DNA of 38,031 bases. Origin: Ardenticatenaceae bacterium (GTDB taxonomy: Bacteria > Chloroflexota > Anaerolineae > Promineifilales > Promineifilaceae). A model generated the notes under the pieces. The model saw nothing but the letters and a program-made list of their open reading frames with translations. It did not search any database and had not been told where the DNA came from. The translations under genes were made by a program, and so were the position numbers. Below, piece after piece: positions 8,352 through 15,935 of this stretch (positions are counted from its first letter, which is position 1; every line of letters starts with the position of its first letter). The stretch spans positions 1 to 38,031 of the forward strand of contig JACKCD010000057.1 in assembly GCA_020634215.1 (NCBI GenBank), given 5' to 3'.

Positions 8352-9872
8352 ATGAACAAAAAATTATTTTCAACAACAACCTTGTGGCTACTTATTTTCG
8401 GCCTGCTCAACCTATTTGCTTCCGGCCATTGGACAATAGCGGTGGCAACTTGGGTAGCGCCAATATTCGCCCTGCACTATCTCACCGTTAGTCAGGAACG
8501 GCGCAAATTTTTCCGTTTCTTTCTGGTTTACTGGATCACCCTGTCCATACCCTGGTATGGGGGCACACCGATTTTTGGCCCAGCTCACTTCATTTTTATG
8601 GCTGTGAATACCCTGATTGCCGTGATTCCTTATGCTGTTTATCAATGGTTAGCACCACGACTGCGGCGCAACGACCGTCTCCCCTTCCTTGCCACCTTCA
8701 TTTTCCCCTTGGCTGGGACGACGGTGGAGTTTTTGATGAGCAGTGCCAGTCCGCTAGGCAACTTTGGTGCTGCTGGGTATTCGCAATATGGCATTCCGGT
8801 GTTGACGCAACTAACGGCCGTTACCGGCATGTTGGGTCTGACCTTCCTGATTTCCTGGTTCCCAGCCATCGTCAACTGGGCCTGGGACAACAAATTCGAG
8901 TGGGCGCGGGTTCGCGCTGGCGTGGCCGCCTTCGCCGTTGTTTTGCTGGCCGTGATTGGTTATGGCGCGGTGCGGCTGGCGACAGCACCAGAGATTGGTT
9001 CGCAAGAAACGGTGCGCGTAGCCTCATTTACCCTGGTTGAAAATCACATGGGTGACTTGAACACCCTGCTGGAAGAAGAAGGGGTAGACGCTTATCGGCA
9101 GGCAACCCAATCTGTACACGCCCAATATCTGCAAATGACAGAAACGGCCGTTGCCGATGGTGCTAACATCATTCTCTGGCCGGAACTGGCAATTACGGGT
9201 GTCGAGGAAGATGTGCAGGCCACCATCGCCAAGGGGCAGGCACTGGCGCAGGAAGCAGGTGTTTATCTGGCGATGCCCGTTTTCATCGCTTTTCCAGATA
9301 GCGACCGTACTTGGGAAAACAAACTGTATGTGGCCGATCCAGACGGCAATATCATCCTGGAACACGTCAAATATGGCGGCAATTTGCTGGAAGGTACGCT
9401 GAAAGGCAGTGGCGAGATTCAGATCGTGGAAACGCCCTACGGCAATTTGGCAGGCATCATTTGCTGGGACACCAACTACCCCAACATCGTGCGTCAGGTG
9501 GGCCAGCAAAAAGCCGACATCTTGCTCTCGCCCTCGAAGGAGTGGGAAGGCATCAACCCGATGCACGCCGAAATGGCCGTCTTCCGCGCCATTGAGAACG
9601 GTACGGCTGTCGTTCGGCAGACGGATGAGGGGCTTTCGATTGTGGTGGATGGTTACGGCCGTACCCTGGCTATGGGTGAAGGCTTGGTCGCCGATGGCAA
9701 CTATCTCTTGGTTGAAGTTCCCACCAGCAGCCCTACGACGATTTACCCGATTATTGGTAATATAGTCGGCATCGCCGCCGCCGCTGGATTGGTTGCACTC
9801 GCCATCTACGCCCTGTTTGCAGCGCACCGTCAGCGTCAGGAAGCAGTAGAAACGGCCGTTGTCACTCCCTAA
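8352..9872 (+). CDS. Apolipoprotein N-acyltransferase-like protein (membrane domain plus nitrilase-fold domain)
   Basis: A 506-residue protein with the Lnt layout. It has about six N-terminal membrane helices (residues 5-210), then an extracytoplasmic carbon-nitrogen hydrolase domain (about 220-470), and a final anchoring helix (GNIVGIAAAAGLVALAIYAL). The catalytic triad can be placed at Glu278 (ILWPELAIT), Lys340 (EHVKYGGNL) and Cys371 (AGIICWDTNYP), in the same order as Lnt of proteobacteria. Lnt adds a third acyl chain to the N-terminal Cys of lipoproteins; Chloroflexota homologues are less studied, so acyl transfer to another substrate is possible. The ATG follows AGAAGGAG. It heads the plus-strand cluster 8352-13918, although the 119 bases after it hold a hairpin that may end transcription. 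Confidence 0.85.
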   Translation: MNKKLFSTTTLWLLIFGLLNLFASGHWTIAVATWVAPIFALHYLTVSQERRKFFRFFLVYWITLSIPWYGGTPIFGPAHFIFMAVNTLIAVIPYAVYQWLAPRLRRNDRLPFLATFIFPLAGTTVEFLMSSASPLGNFGAAGYSQYGIPVLTQLTAVTGMLGLTFLISWFPAIVNWAWDNKFEWARVRAGVAAFAVVLLAVIGYGAVRLATAPEIGSQETVRVASFTLVENHMGDLNTLLEEEGVDAYRQATQSVHAQYLQMTETAVADGANIILWPELAITGVEEDVQATIAKGQALAQEAGVYLAMPVFIAFPDSDRTWENKLYVADPDGNIILEHVKYGGNLLEGTLKGSGEIQIVETPYGNLAGIICWDTNYPNIVRQVGQQKADILLSPSKEWEGINPMHAEMAVFRAIENGTAVVRQTDEGLSIVVDGYGRTLAMGEGLVADGNYLLVEVPTSSPTTIYPIIGNIVGIAAAAGLVALAIYALFAAHRQRQEAVETAVVTP

Positions 9873-9910
9873 AGGAGACGACATCAACTGTCGTTGACTA
9901 CCATGACTGA

Positions 9911-9970
9911 AAATCCACAGGTTTCGCAGATTCAACTTTAATCTGCGAAATCTGTGTAATCTGCGGATTA
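9911..9970. repeat. CGCAGATT-type imperfect tandem/inverted repeat
   Basis: The left arm has CCACAGGTTTCGCAGATT. The right arm has nine-base units ATCTGCGAA / ATCTGTGTA / ATCTGCGGA. The perfect core stem is AATCTGCGAA against TTCGCAGATT. It sits between the Lnt-like gene and the MFS gene and could attenuate transcription between them. Confidence 0.75.
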
Positions 9971-9991
9971 TCTCCAGAAGAGGAAAAAGCA

Positions 9992-11266
9992 ATGAGTGAA
10001 CAAACCCAATCACCCGAAAAGAAATTTAGTATGCGCGACCTGCTGGCGATCAAAGATTATCGGTTTTTGTGGTCAGGACAGATTATCTCCAACATCGGCA
10101 GCAGCATGACCAACCTAGCCTTGCTGCTGCTAGTCAACCACCTGACCGGCTCCACAGCCGCGTTAGCGACGATGGCGATTGTGCTGGCCTTGCCCAGCTT
10201 GCTGTTTGGCATGTTTGCCGGGGTGCTCATTGACCGCGCCGACCGCAAAAAAGTGATGATTGCCGCCGATCTTTTCCGCGCCATCATCGTGCTGGGCTTC
10301 ATGCTCGTAGACAGCGCCGACAAGATTTGGATTCTGTACGCCATTGGCTTTGTGCAGGCCAGCGTAGACACCTTCTTTGCCCCGGCACGTGGGGCACTGG
10401 TTCCCAACATCGTGCCCAAAGAAGGGCTGCTCACGGCGAATTCGGTTTCGGAAACCAGCCGCATTCTGTTCAGTTTGGTCGGGACGGGAATCGCGGGCTT
10501 TTTGATTGGGCAATTTGAAGATTATCGTCTGATTTTTAGCATTGATTCGGTTACGTTCTTGCTCTCAGCTTTGCTCATCATGCAAATTCGATACACGCGC
10601 AAGGTGGGCGCAGACAAACAGCCGATTGATGCCGGCCAGGTCTTTAGCGAACTGTGCGAAGGGCTGAAAGTGACCTTCTCGAACCGCGTTTTGGCGGGCA
10701 CGATTGTTGCCTTTGCCGTAACGATGCTGGGGTTGGGCGCAGTCAACATCTTGCTAGTGCCGCTGCTGGTGGATGATTTGATGGTGAAGGAGACGTGGTT
10801 TGCGGCAATTGAGTTTTCACAAACGGCGGGCATGGTTTTGGCAGGTGCTTTGGTCGCCAGTTTAGCTTCCCGTCTGAGGCCAACCCATATTTTGGCGGGA
10901 TCGTTGATTGGTCTAGGTATTGCTGTGGGGTTCATGGCTTTACCAACGGCCGTTTGGCACATCCTCATCATTCTCTTTGCAGCCGGGTTGACGATTACGC
11001 CCTTGCAAGCCGCCGGTTCAACGATTATTCAAACGGCCGTTCCCGACAAAATGCGCGGACGAACTGGTTCGGCCAACAACATGTTCATCACCACGGCGCA
11101 GCTCGTTTCGATGGGACTGGCGGGTGTATTAGCCGACATGATGGGCGCACGGCAGGTCTTTATGCTGGGCGGTGGGCTGGTCGTCTTGGCAGGCATTGTT
11201 GCTTTACTCATCTTTCGCGGCGCGGAAATTGGCCTGCCTACGCCAGGTATGCAAACGGCCGATTAG
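9992..11266 (+). CDS. MFS transporter (EntS/MFS_3-like exporter)
   Basis: A 424-residue protein with about 12 membrane helices. The N-terminal region LAIKDYRFLWSGQIISNIGS and the loop FAGVLIDRADRKKVMI (the MFS signature between helices 2 and 3, D-R-x-D-R-K-K) are typical of the MFS_3 group, which includes enterobactin and macrolide exporters. It should use the proton gradient to export a small molecule; the substrate cannot be read from the sequence. The ATG has AGAGGA upstream. The gene ends 20 bases before the CPBP protease gene, so the two are probably cotranscribed. Decamers at 10945 and 11032 encode PTAV and QTAV in the second half. Confidence 0.9.
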   Translation: MSEQTQSPEKKFSMRDLLAIKDYRFLWSGQIISNIGSSMTNLALLLLVNHLTGSTAALATMAIVLALPSLLFGMFAGVLIDRADRKKVMIAADLFRAIIVLGFMLVDSADKIWILYAIGFVQASVDTFFAPARGALVPNIVPKEGLLTANSVSETSRILFSLVGTGIAGFLIGQFEDYRLIFSIDSVTFLLSALLIMQIRYTRKVGADKQPIDAGQVFSELCEGLKVTFSNRVLAGTIVAFAVTMLGLGAVNILLVPLLVDDLMVKETWFAAIEFSQTAGMVLAGALVASLASRLRPTHILAGSLIGLGIAVGFMALPTAVWHILIILFAAGLTITPLQAAGSTIIQTAVPDKMRGRTGSANNMFITTAQLVSMGLAGVLADMMGARQVFMLGGGLVVLAGIVALLIFRGAEIGLPTPGMQTAD

Positions 11267-11286
11267 TTCGCATTACGGAGAAGATA

Positions 11287-12033
11287 ATGAAGATCGAAAA
11301 ACGGCCGTTCCCCCTCAGACTCCTACTCATCATCATACTCCCCATCATTGGCCTGGCTCTAGGCGTAGCCATCACCGTTGCCCTCAACATAAACCAGACA
11401 GATTATAGCAATCTCGTCGTCAACCTTTTCTATCTTCTGGCCTGTTTTGGTCTGATAGCAATCTTCAAATTTTCGCAGCAGGATCTAGGTTTGCAGGTTA
11501 GACCAGGGCAACTCGGCTGGCATGTGGGCATCGCTCTGCTCATATTCATTTTGTACCTCCTCTTTTACTTGTTTGTCATTCGCATTTCAGCACTCAAACC
11601 ATTTTCGGCCGCGATGGGTTGGGGATTACTCACGAATGTCATCGTGGTATTGGCTGAGGAACTCTATTTCCGGGGGATGGTTTACAGCTTTGTAGAGCAG
11701 CGTTTTTCGGCGCGAGTGGCGTTGGTGGTAACGGCCGTTCTCTTTGGCCTCTTTCACGCTCAACAAGGTCTGCGCGGCATCATCAGCAAAACATTCACCG
11801 GCTGGCTGTGGGGCAGTGTGCGCTATTCATCGGGCATGATCTTCCTCCTTATCTTTCCCGTCCATTACGCCTTCAACAGTATCTGGCTTTTATTCGAGGG
11901 TAACTGGAACAACCCGCCGGGCTGGGCCATCTATCTGTTAGCGGCGGGGGAATTTCTACTAGGCTTGGCTATTGTGCTACGTCAAGATCGAAAGGTAACG
12001 ATTCATGAACAACTCCCTGTTTCTTCGTCCTAA
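11287..12033 (+). CDS. CPBP-family intramembrane metalloprotease (CAAX protease/Abi type)
   Basis: A 248-residue membrane protein with about seven helices and all three conserved motifs. These are the EExxxR motif EELYFRG (Glu124, Glu125, Arg129), FGLFHAQQG with His157, and FPVHYAFNS with His193. These residues form the metal-type active site known in Rce1-like proteases. Bacterial members process or modify membrane peptides, protect against bacteriocins or control membrane sensors. The start at 11287 has GGAGAAG just before it; an upstream in-frame extension would overlap the MFS gene. A decamer at 11300 makes the N terminus read MKIEKRPFPLR. The next gene overlaps its 3' end by 29 bases and looks like a diverged relative, so the two may act together. 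Confidence 0.88.
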   Translation: MKIEKRPFPLRLLLIIILPIIGLALGVAITVALNINQTDYSNLVVNLFYLLACFGLIAIFKFSQQDLGLQVRPGQLGWHVGIALLIFILYLLFYLFVIRISALKPFSAAMGWGLLTNVIVVLAEELYFRGMVYSFVEQRFSARVALVVTAVLFGLFHAQQGLRGIISKTFTGWLWGSVRYSSGMIFLLIFPVHYAFNSIWLLFEGNWNNPPGWAIYLLAAGEFLLGLAIVLRQDRKVTIHEQLPVSSS

Positions 12034-12700
12034 ATTCCAAGTCACCGCCACCTGGCTGTGGTTCATTCTGCTGCCGCTGAGCCTGGTCGCCATTCTCGTT
12101 GGCCTTGTGCAGCTAGAGATCAGCACCATGCGTGGCTGGTGGAGTGACCATCTTTATTATCAAGGCTATTTTGAAGCGGCACTGGCTGGCTTGTTGCCTG
12201 TCATCTTCTTCTGGCTGAACAAAGAGCCTTGGGCGAAGTATGGTTTGCGTCGTGAAAAGCTGGGGCTAAGTGTGGGGCTGGGGTTGGGAATAACGGCCGT
12301 TTTCTTCCTCTACTCCTACTTCACCACCAGTAACTGGATCAACCATTCCGACATCGCCACCGATTTAGGCGGACTCAACCTCATCTGGTTCACACTTTGG
12401 GGCATCTTCGCCAACGGGCCACTAGAACTCTTTTTCTACATCTTTCTCCTCGAAAAAACCGACGAAATCTTCAACAGTGGTCACAAACTGCTCTCGACGG
12501 GTTTCTGGCTCACCACCTTTTTACATGCCGCCGCCCACATCATCACCACCCAAAGTCTCAGCAATGCCTTCACTGTCTTCATCACCTTCCTCTGCCTGGG
12601 TCTTATTTATCGCACGACTAAAAACGCCCTTGGGCCGATGCTGGCCTGGACGCTCATCAACGGCATGGTTTGGGCATACATCACCATGCCCCTGAATTAA
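12005..12700 (+). CDS. CPBP-like membrane protein with degenerate active site
   Basis: A 231-residue protein with about six or seven helices. The end of the protein resembles the CPBP fold: GPLELFFYIFLLEKTDE stands where EExxxR is expected, and LTTFLHAAAHII where the first His motif belongs. The second Glu and the Arg of motif 1 are not in place, so proteolysis is doubtful. The gene overlaps the intact CPBP gene by 29 bases in another frame, which indicates translational coupling. It could be a non-catalytic partner or substrate-binding subunit of that protease. Assignment to the family rests on these partial motifs and on position, so it remains tentative. Confidence 0.65.
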   Translation: MNNSLFLRPKFQVTATWLWFILLPLSLVAILVGLVQLEISTMRGWWSDHLYYQGYFEAALAGLLPVIFFWLNKEPWAKYGLRREKLGLSVGLGLGITAVFFLYSYFTTSNWINHSDIATDLGGLNLIWFTLWGIFANGPLELFFYIFLLEKTDEIFNSGHKLLSTGFWLTTFLHAAAHIITTQSLSNAFTVFITFLCLGLIYRTTKNALGPMLAWTLINGMVWAYITMPLN

Positions 12701-12715
12701 GGAGGCTTATACACC

Positions 12716-13918
12716 ATGTACATTATCAGAAAAAGCATCACCTGGCTGTTGGTAACTGTCTTGGGGTTGGTCGCTCTTGCCCTACTTTACGCCTTTCTCT
12801 TTTATCCTGCCGAATACGTCCTGCGCGTTCTGCGTTGGGGTGATGCCGATGTGTATGATTACCAAAAGTTTCCGGCACGAACAATGTCCGCTAGCACGGA
12901 ACCCTTTCACTTTGTGGTTAATTTGCAGGAAACGGCCGTTCTTAACCAATTCAACCAAAGCCCCATCACCAACGGCGACTTCGAGCAATTCCTGACCGAT
13001 ACTGGCACCCAAGCCTTCCTCGTCATCCAAAACGATGCCATTTTGTATGAAAACTATTTCAACGGCGCGTCCCACAACACTACCGTCACTTCCTTCTCAA
13101 TGGCGAAATCCTTTGCCTCCACCCTCATCGGCATCGCCATCAGCGAAGGCCACATCCACAGCGTCAACGACCCCATCACCGACTACCTGCCCGAATTGGC
13201 GCAGCGCGTCCCCTCCTTTGCCCACATCACCATCCGCGACCTGCTCATGATGTCCTCCGGCATCCATTACGCCGAGTTCCCCTTCGTCAACGGTGATGAT
13301 GCCAAGACCTACTACTACCCTGATCTGCGCGATTTGGCGCTCAACCAGACGAAAATTGATGGTGATCCCGGCCAGACCTTCCTCTACAACAACTATCACC
13401 CATTGCTGCTTGGCCTCATTTTAGAGCGGGCTACCAGTATGCCCGTCGCCGACTACTTGGCGCAAAAAATCTGGCAGCCCATCGGTATGGAGGCAGACGG
13501 CACTTGGAGTTTGGATGCGCGGGGGTTTGAGAAGATGGAAAGTGGTATCAACGGCCGTGCTATAGACTTTGCCAAATTCGGCCGTCTCTTCCTCAACCAG
13601 GGCAACTGGGATGGCAACCAAATCGTCCCCGCCATCTGGGTGGACGAAGCCACCAACCCCGATCCTTCCCGCTCAGGAAATTATTACTCCGATCAATTTC
13701 GAGCAACCATTCCCAACGGCTATTACAAATATATGTGGTGGGGTTTGGAGCGCGAGGGAGCCGCTAACGACTTTGCCGCCCTGGGTAATCATGGACAGTT
13801 CATCTACGTCTCGCCCTACAAAAACCTGATCATCGTGCGGCACGGCGAAAAATATGGTGCTGATTATGCAGAGTGGTTGCAGTTATTTTATGATTTTGTC
13901 ACCGATTTTGAGGGGTGA
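12716..13918 (+). CDS. Membrane-anchored serine hydrolase of the class C beta-lactamase/esterase family
   Basis: A 400-residue protein with one N-terminal membrane helix (TWLLVTVLGLVALALLYAFL, residues about 9-28) and an extracytoplasmic serine hydrolase domain. The catalytic motifs are SMAK with Ser128 and Lys131, YNN with Tyr224 and Asn226, and an HGQ triad-like motif (His359) where class C enzymes have KTG/HxG. Family members include beta-lactamases, D-aminopeptidases and esterases that act on peptidoglycan, peptides or lipids. The anchored form and the neighbouring Lnt-like and CPBP genes suggest an envelope role rather than drug resistance. The start has GGAGG at good distance and lies 15 bases after the preceding gene. 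It is the last gene of the plus-strand cluster. Confidence 0.88.
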   Translation: MYIIRKSITWLLVTVLGLVALALLYAFLFYPAEYVLRVLRWGDADVYDYQKFPARTMSASTEPFHFVVNLQETAVLNQFNQSPITNGDFEQFLTDTGTQAFLVIQNDAILYENYFNGASHNTTVTSFSMAKSFASTLIGIAISEGHIHSVNDPITDYLPELAQRVPSFAHITIRDLLMMSSGIHYAEFPFVNGDDAKTYYYPDLRDLALNQTKIDGDPGQTFLYNNYHPLLLGLILERATSMPVADYLAQKIWQPIGMEADGTWSLDARGFEKMESGINGRAIDFAKFGRLFLNQGNWDGNQIVPAIWVDEATNPDPSRSGNYYSDQFRATIPNGYYKYMWWGLEREGAANDFAALGNHGQFIYVSPYKNLIIVRHGEKYGADYAEWLQLFYDFVTDFEG

Positions 13919-14040
13919 TGTCTGCAAACATGTGACAAGCTCTTTCGGAAGTGCCTGTCATCCATGGATACCGCTGATAAACGGCCGAAAATTGTGGCCG
14001 AGGTGGGGCAAACGGCCGTTTCCCCTGCAAATTCCCTACC

Positions 14041-14379
14041 CTAATCCAAGCCAGACTCCCACTCGGAAGATTCCACGATTACCCACCTGGACTTTTTTAA
14101 TGCTGCCTCAAACTGCTGCATCTCCGGCGTAAAGTCCCGTTTCTGACTGCGAAACTCGCCAGCAAACTTCTCTCGGCAGGTTCTGTCCCATACCAAGGCT
14201 TCCCCCATCGTTAACAGAAAGGCATAATCTACATAGATGGGATTGCCAGTGTCAAGCTCACGATCACGAAATTTGGCGAAGAATCCACGACGATCCCACC
14301 AGATGGGAAATCGCATCACCCGTGCTGGCTGACTGGTATTAGACGGGAAAAGGTAGATTCTTTCGGTACGTGCTGGCAT
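14041..14379 (-). CDS. Hypothetical protein (112 aa)
   Basis: I do not recognise the family. The protein begins MPARTERIYLFPSNTSQPAR, is rich in aromatic and charged residues (PIWWDRRGFFAKFRD), and has no membrane segment or signal peptide. A strong GGAGGAGG stands seven bases before the ATG at 14379, which supports a real gene. It contains no AACGGCCGTT. It lies alone between the convergent serine hydrolase gene and the P-loop protein on the same strand, with a 139-base gap in which I see nothing else. Confidence 0.6.
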   Translation of the reverse strand: MPARTERIYLFPSNTSQPARVMRFPIWWDRRGFFAKFRDRELDTGNPIYVDYAFLLTMGEALVWDRTCREKFAGEFRSQKRDFTPEMQQFEAALKKSRWVIVESSEWESGLD

Positions 14380-14518
14380 AGATAGCCTCCTCCATTGTCT
14401 AAAAGCACATCAACAAAAGTTCCCAGAGATTGAGGCTGGTGGCTTCTCAATCATCTATTAACGGATCGTTGTGGAGCAATTTGCCCAATCGCGCTACGAA
14501 GTTATGTGGCTGGCTCGT

Positions 14519-15061
14519 TCAGAGACGGTCAGCAAATTCGGCCATCTCCTGCTTCGAGCTTAAAATGTGAACTTGCATAAGATCACGGCAGTGCGAAGCC
14601 AGAGCATTGTTACTTTCGCGCACGAAGTCTCGGTTCCGCCAATTCCGCCAAACTATCCCCCATTCATCTCGCAGCCGCTGCGAGAGAGATTCCTCGCAGC
14701 CGGCCGGCATCTGAGTATCTGGAGGTCGTCGAAGTCCACGCCTAAACGCTCGCCACGCACAGAGCCACCAAGGCGTAGCGAGGATCACCAGTGTGTCTGC
14801 ACGCTCAACCAAGATGCCGTTATCTACGTCATTGCTGTCAACAATCCATTTCTCGCCAGCGAGCAATACACGTTGTTTCTCCAGCATCTCGCCTTCTGGT
14901 ACTCGAACCCAACCTGGGTTCCAACTATAAATATCCAAGTGAATGAGAGGAAGGCCTGTCTTCTTAGACAAAACCCGCGAAAACGTACTCTTCCCGGCAC
15001 CGGCCATGCCAGTGACGACAACACGGTTACCAATTAAAGGAGGGCTGACTCGTTCGCTCAT
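14519..15061 (-). CDS. P-loop adenylate-kinase-like protein (FlaR/DNA-topology-modulation type)
   Basis: A 180-residue single-domain P-loop NTPase. The Walker A motif is VVVTGMAGAGKSTFSRVLSK (P-loop at residues about 17-25). The segment LIHLDIYSWNPGWVRVPEGE matches the HLDxxxWxPGW region of FlaR-like small kinases. Later come ADTLVILATPWWLCAWRAFR and an Arg-rich lid region (RRGLRRPPD). Such proteins are often annotated as adenylate kinase-like or topology modulation proteins; the true substrate is unknown. The ATG lies six bases after TAAATT on the minus strand with no Shine-Dalgarno sequence, which suggests a leaderless message. It carries no decamer palindrome, although a gene of this size would be expected to have fewer than one. 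Confidence 0.8.
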   Translation of the reverse strand: MSERVSPPLIGNRVVVTGMAGAGKSTFSRVLSKKTGLPLIHLDIYSWNPGWVRVPEGEMLEKQRVLLAGEKWIVDSNDVDNGILVERADTLVILATPWWLCAWRAFRRGLRRPPDTQMPAGCEESLSQRLRDEWGIVWRNWRNRDFVRESNNALASHCRDLMQVHILSSKQEMAEFADRL

Positions 15062-15067
15062 AATCTC

Positions 15068-15073
15068 AATTTA
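15068..15073 (-). promoter_or_regulatory. Possible -10 box TAAATT (leaderless)
   Basis: On the minus strand TAAATT-GAGATT-ATG gives the six-base spacing seen at 2303 and 8199. The box is weaker than TATAAT. Confidence 0.4.
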
Positions 15074-15180
15074 GACATCAACAAAGAAGAAGTCGAGCGC
15101 GGATAGCTGTCTATCTGTGGGACGCGCTAACAACTGCTCAGACAGATAACGACGCTTAAAGAACCTAAAAAACTTGGTTT

Positions 15181-15882
15181 CTACTCTTCAGCGCGGCTCA
15201 CCCAAAGGGATTTTGTTAACTCTGCCCCCAGCACCACATTATCATCCCGTCCCACGCGCAGCCGCATGGGGCCATTGAACGGGGCACGCCCCACAATCTC
15301 AAAATCAGCCCCTGGAACCAGCCCTAGCTTGGCAAAATATTGCAGCTTTTCCGGCTCGTGGGTGCGGACGCGGCTCACCGCCCCTTTTTGCCCCACACCC
15401 AGGTTCATGATGCAAATATCGTTGACTTCGGGCAGCACGCCGTTAACGTCGGGGATTGGCTCACCGTGAGGGCAGCGGGTAGGGTGGTTGGTCATTTGCG
15501 CCATCCGCTCAGAAATGGCTTCGTTAAGGCCGCGCCCCATGACCTCGGAATGCTCGTGGGCTTCATCCCAAGTGAACCCCATCAGCTTGACCAAAAAAAC
15601 TTCCAATATGCGGTGGCGGCGAATTTCGCGCAGGGCTTCCTGCCGCCCCAGTTCGGTAAGCTGGGAGCCATAATAGGGAACACGCTCAACGTAACCGGCA
15701 CTTTGCAAACGGCGCAACATGCGCGGAATGGCGGGAGCGGATACGTTTAACCGTTCGGCCAATGCAGTAGTGCTAACGGTGGGAGAATCTTCTTGCAGCC
15801 GGTAGATTTCGGCCAAATATTCACGCATGGCATAGCTCGGCTGCAGCTCGTTTTCATCTCGATCATCGGGTTCCCACGTCAT
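15181..15882 (-). CDS. DtxR/MntR-family metal-dependent transcriptional repressor
   Basis: A 233-residue regulator with the full three-part layout. The N-terminal winged helix (residues 18-85) contains MREYLAEIYRLQ and NVSAPAIPRMLRRLQSAGYV. The metal-binding dimerisation domain (85-150) has RRHRILEVFL and WDEAHEHSEVM, which supply the expected His/Glu ligands, and then CPHGEPIP as in DtxR. The C-terminal FeoA/SH3-like domain covers about 155-230. With bound Fe2+ or Mn2+ it should repress metal-uptake genes; none is in the window. The ATG is preceded by TAAACT at seven bases and no ribosome site. It lies 53 bases from the 3' end of the M3 peptidase gene on the same strand. Confidence 0.92.
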   Translation of the reverse strand: MTWEPDDRDENELQPSYAMREYLAEIYRLQEDSPTVSTTALAERLNVSAPAIPRMLRRLQSAGYVERVPYYGSQLTELGRQEALREIRRHRILEVFLVKLMGFTWDEAHEHSEVMGRGLNEAISERMAQMTNHPTRCPHGEPIPDVNGVLPEVNDICIMNLGVGQKGAVSRVRTHEPEKLQYFAKLGLVPGADFEIVGRAPFNGPMRLRVGRDDNVVLGAELTKSLWVSRAEE

Positions 15883-15889
15883 GGGTAAC

Positions 15890-15895
15890 AGTTTA
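15890..15895 (-). promoter_or_regulatory. Possible -10 box TAAACT (leaderless)
   Basis: On the minus strand TAAACT is followed by GTTACCC and the ATG at 15882, a seven-base spacing. It would allow the metalloregulator to be transcribed independently of the upstream peptidase gene. Confidence 0.4.
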
Positions 15896-15935
15896 ACCCA
15901 TTCTGCTGGCTTCTGCCAAGCAGGTTGAGATGGCT

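Noticed and set aside
9024..10013. A 329-codon frame antisense to the Lnt-like gene
   Set aside because: It has no recognisable domain and lies opposite an intact enzyme with its full catalytic triad; it is a shadow frame.
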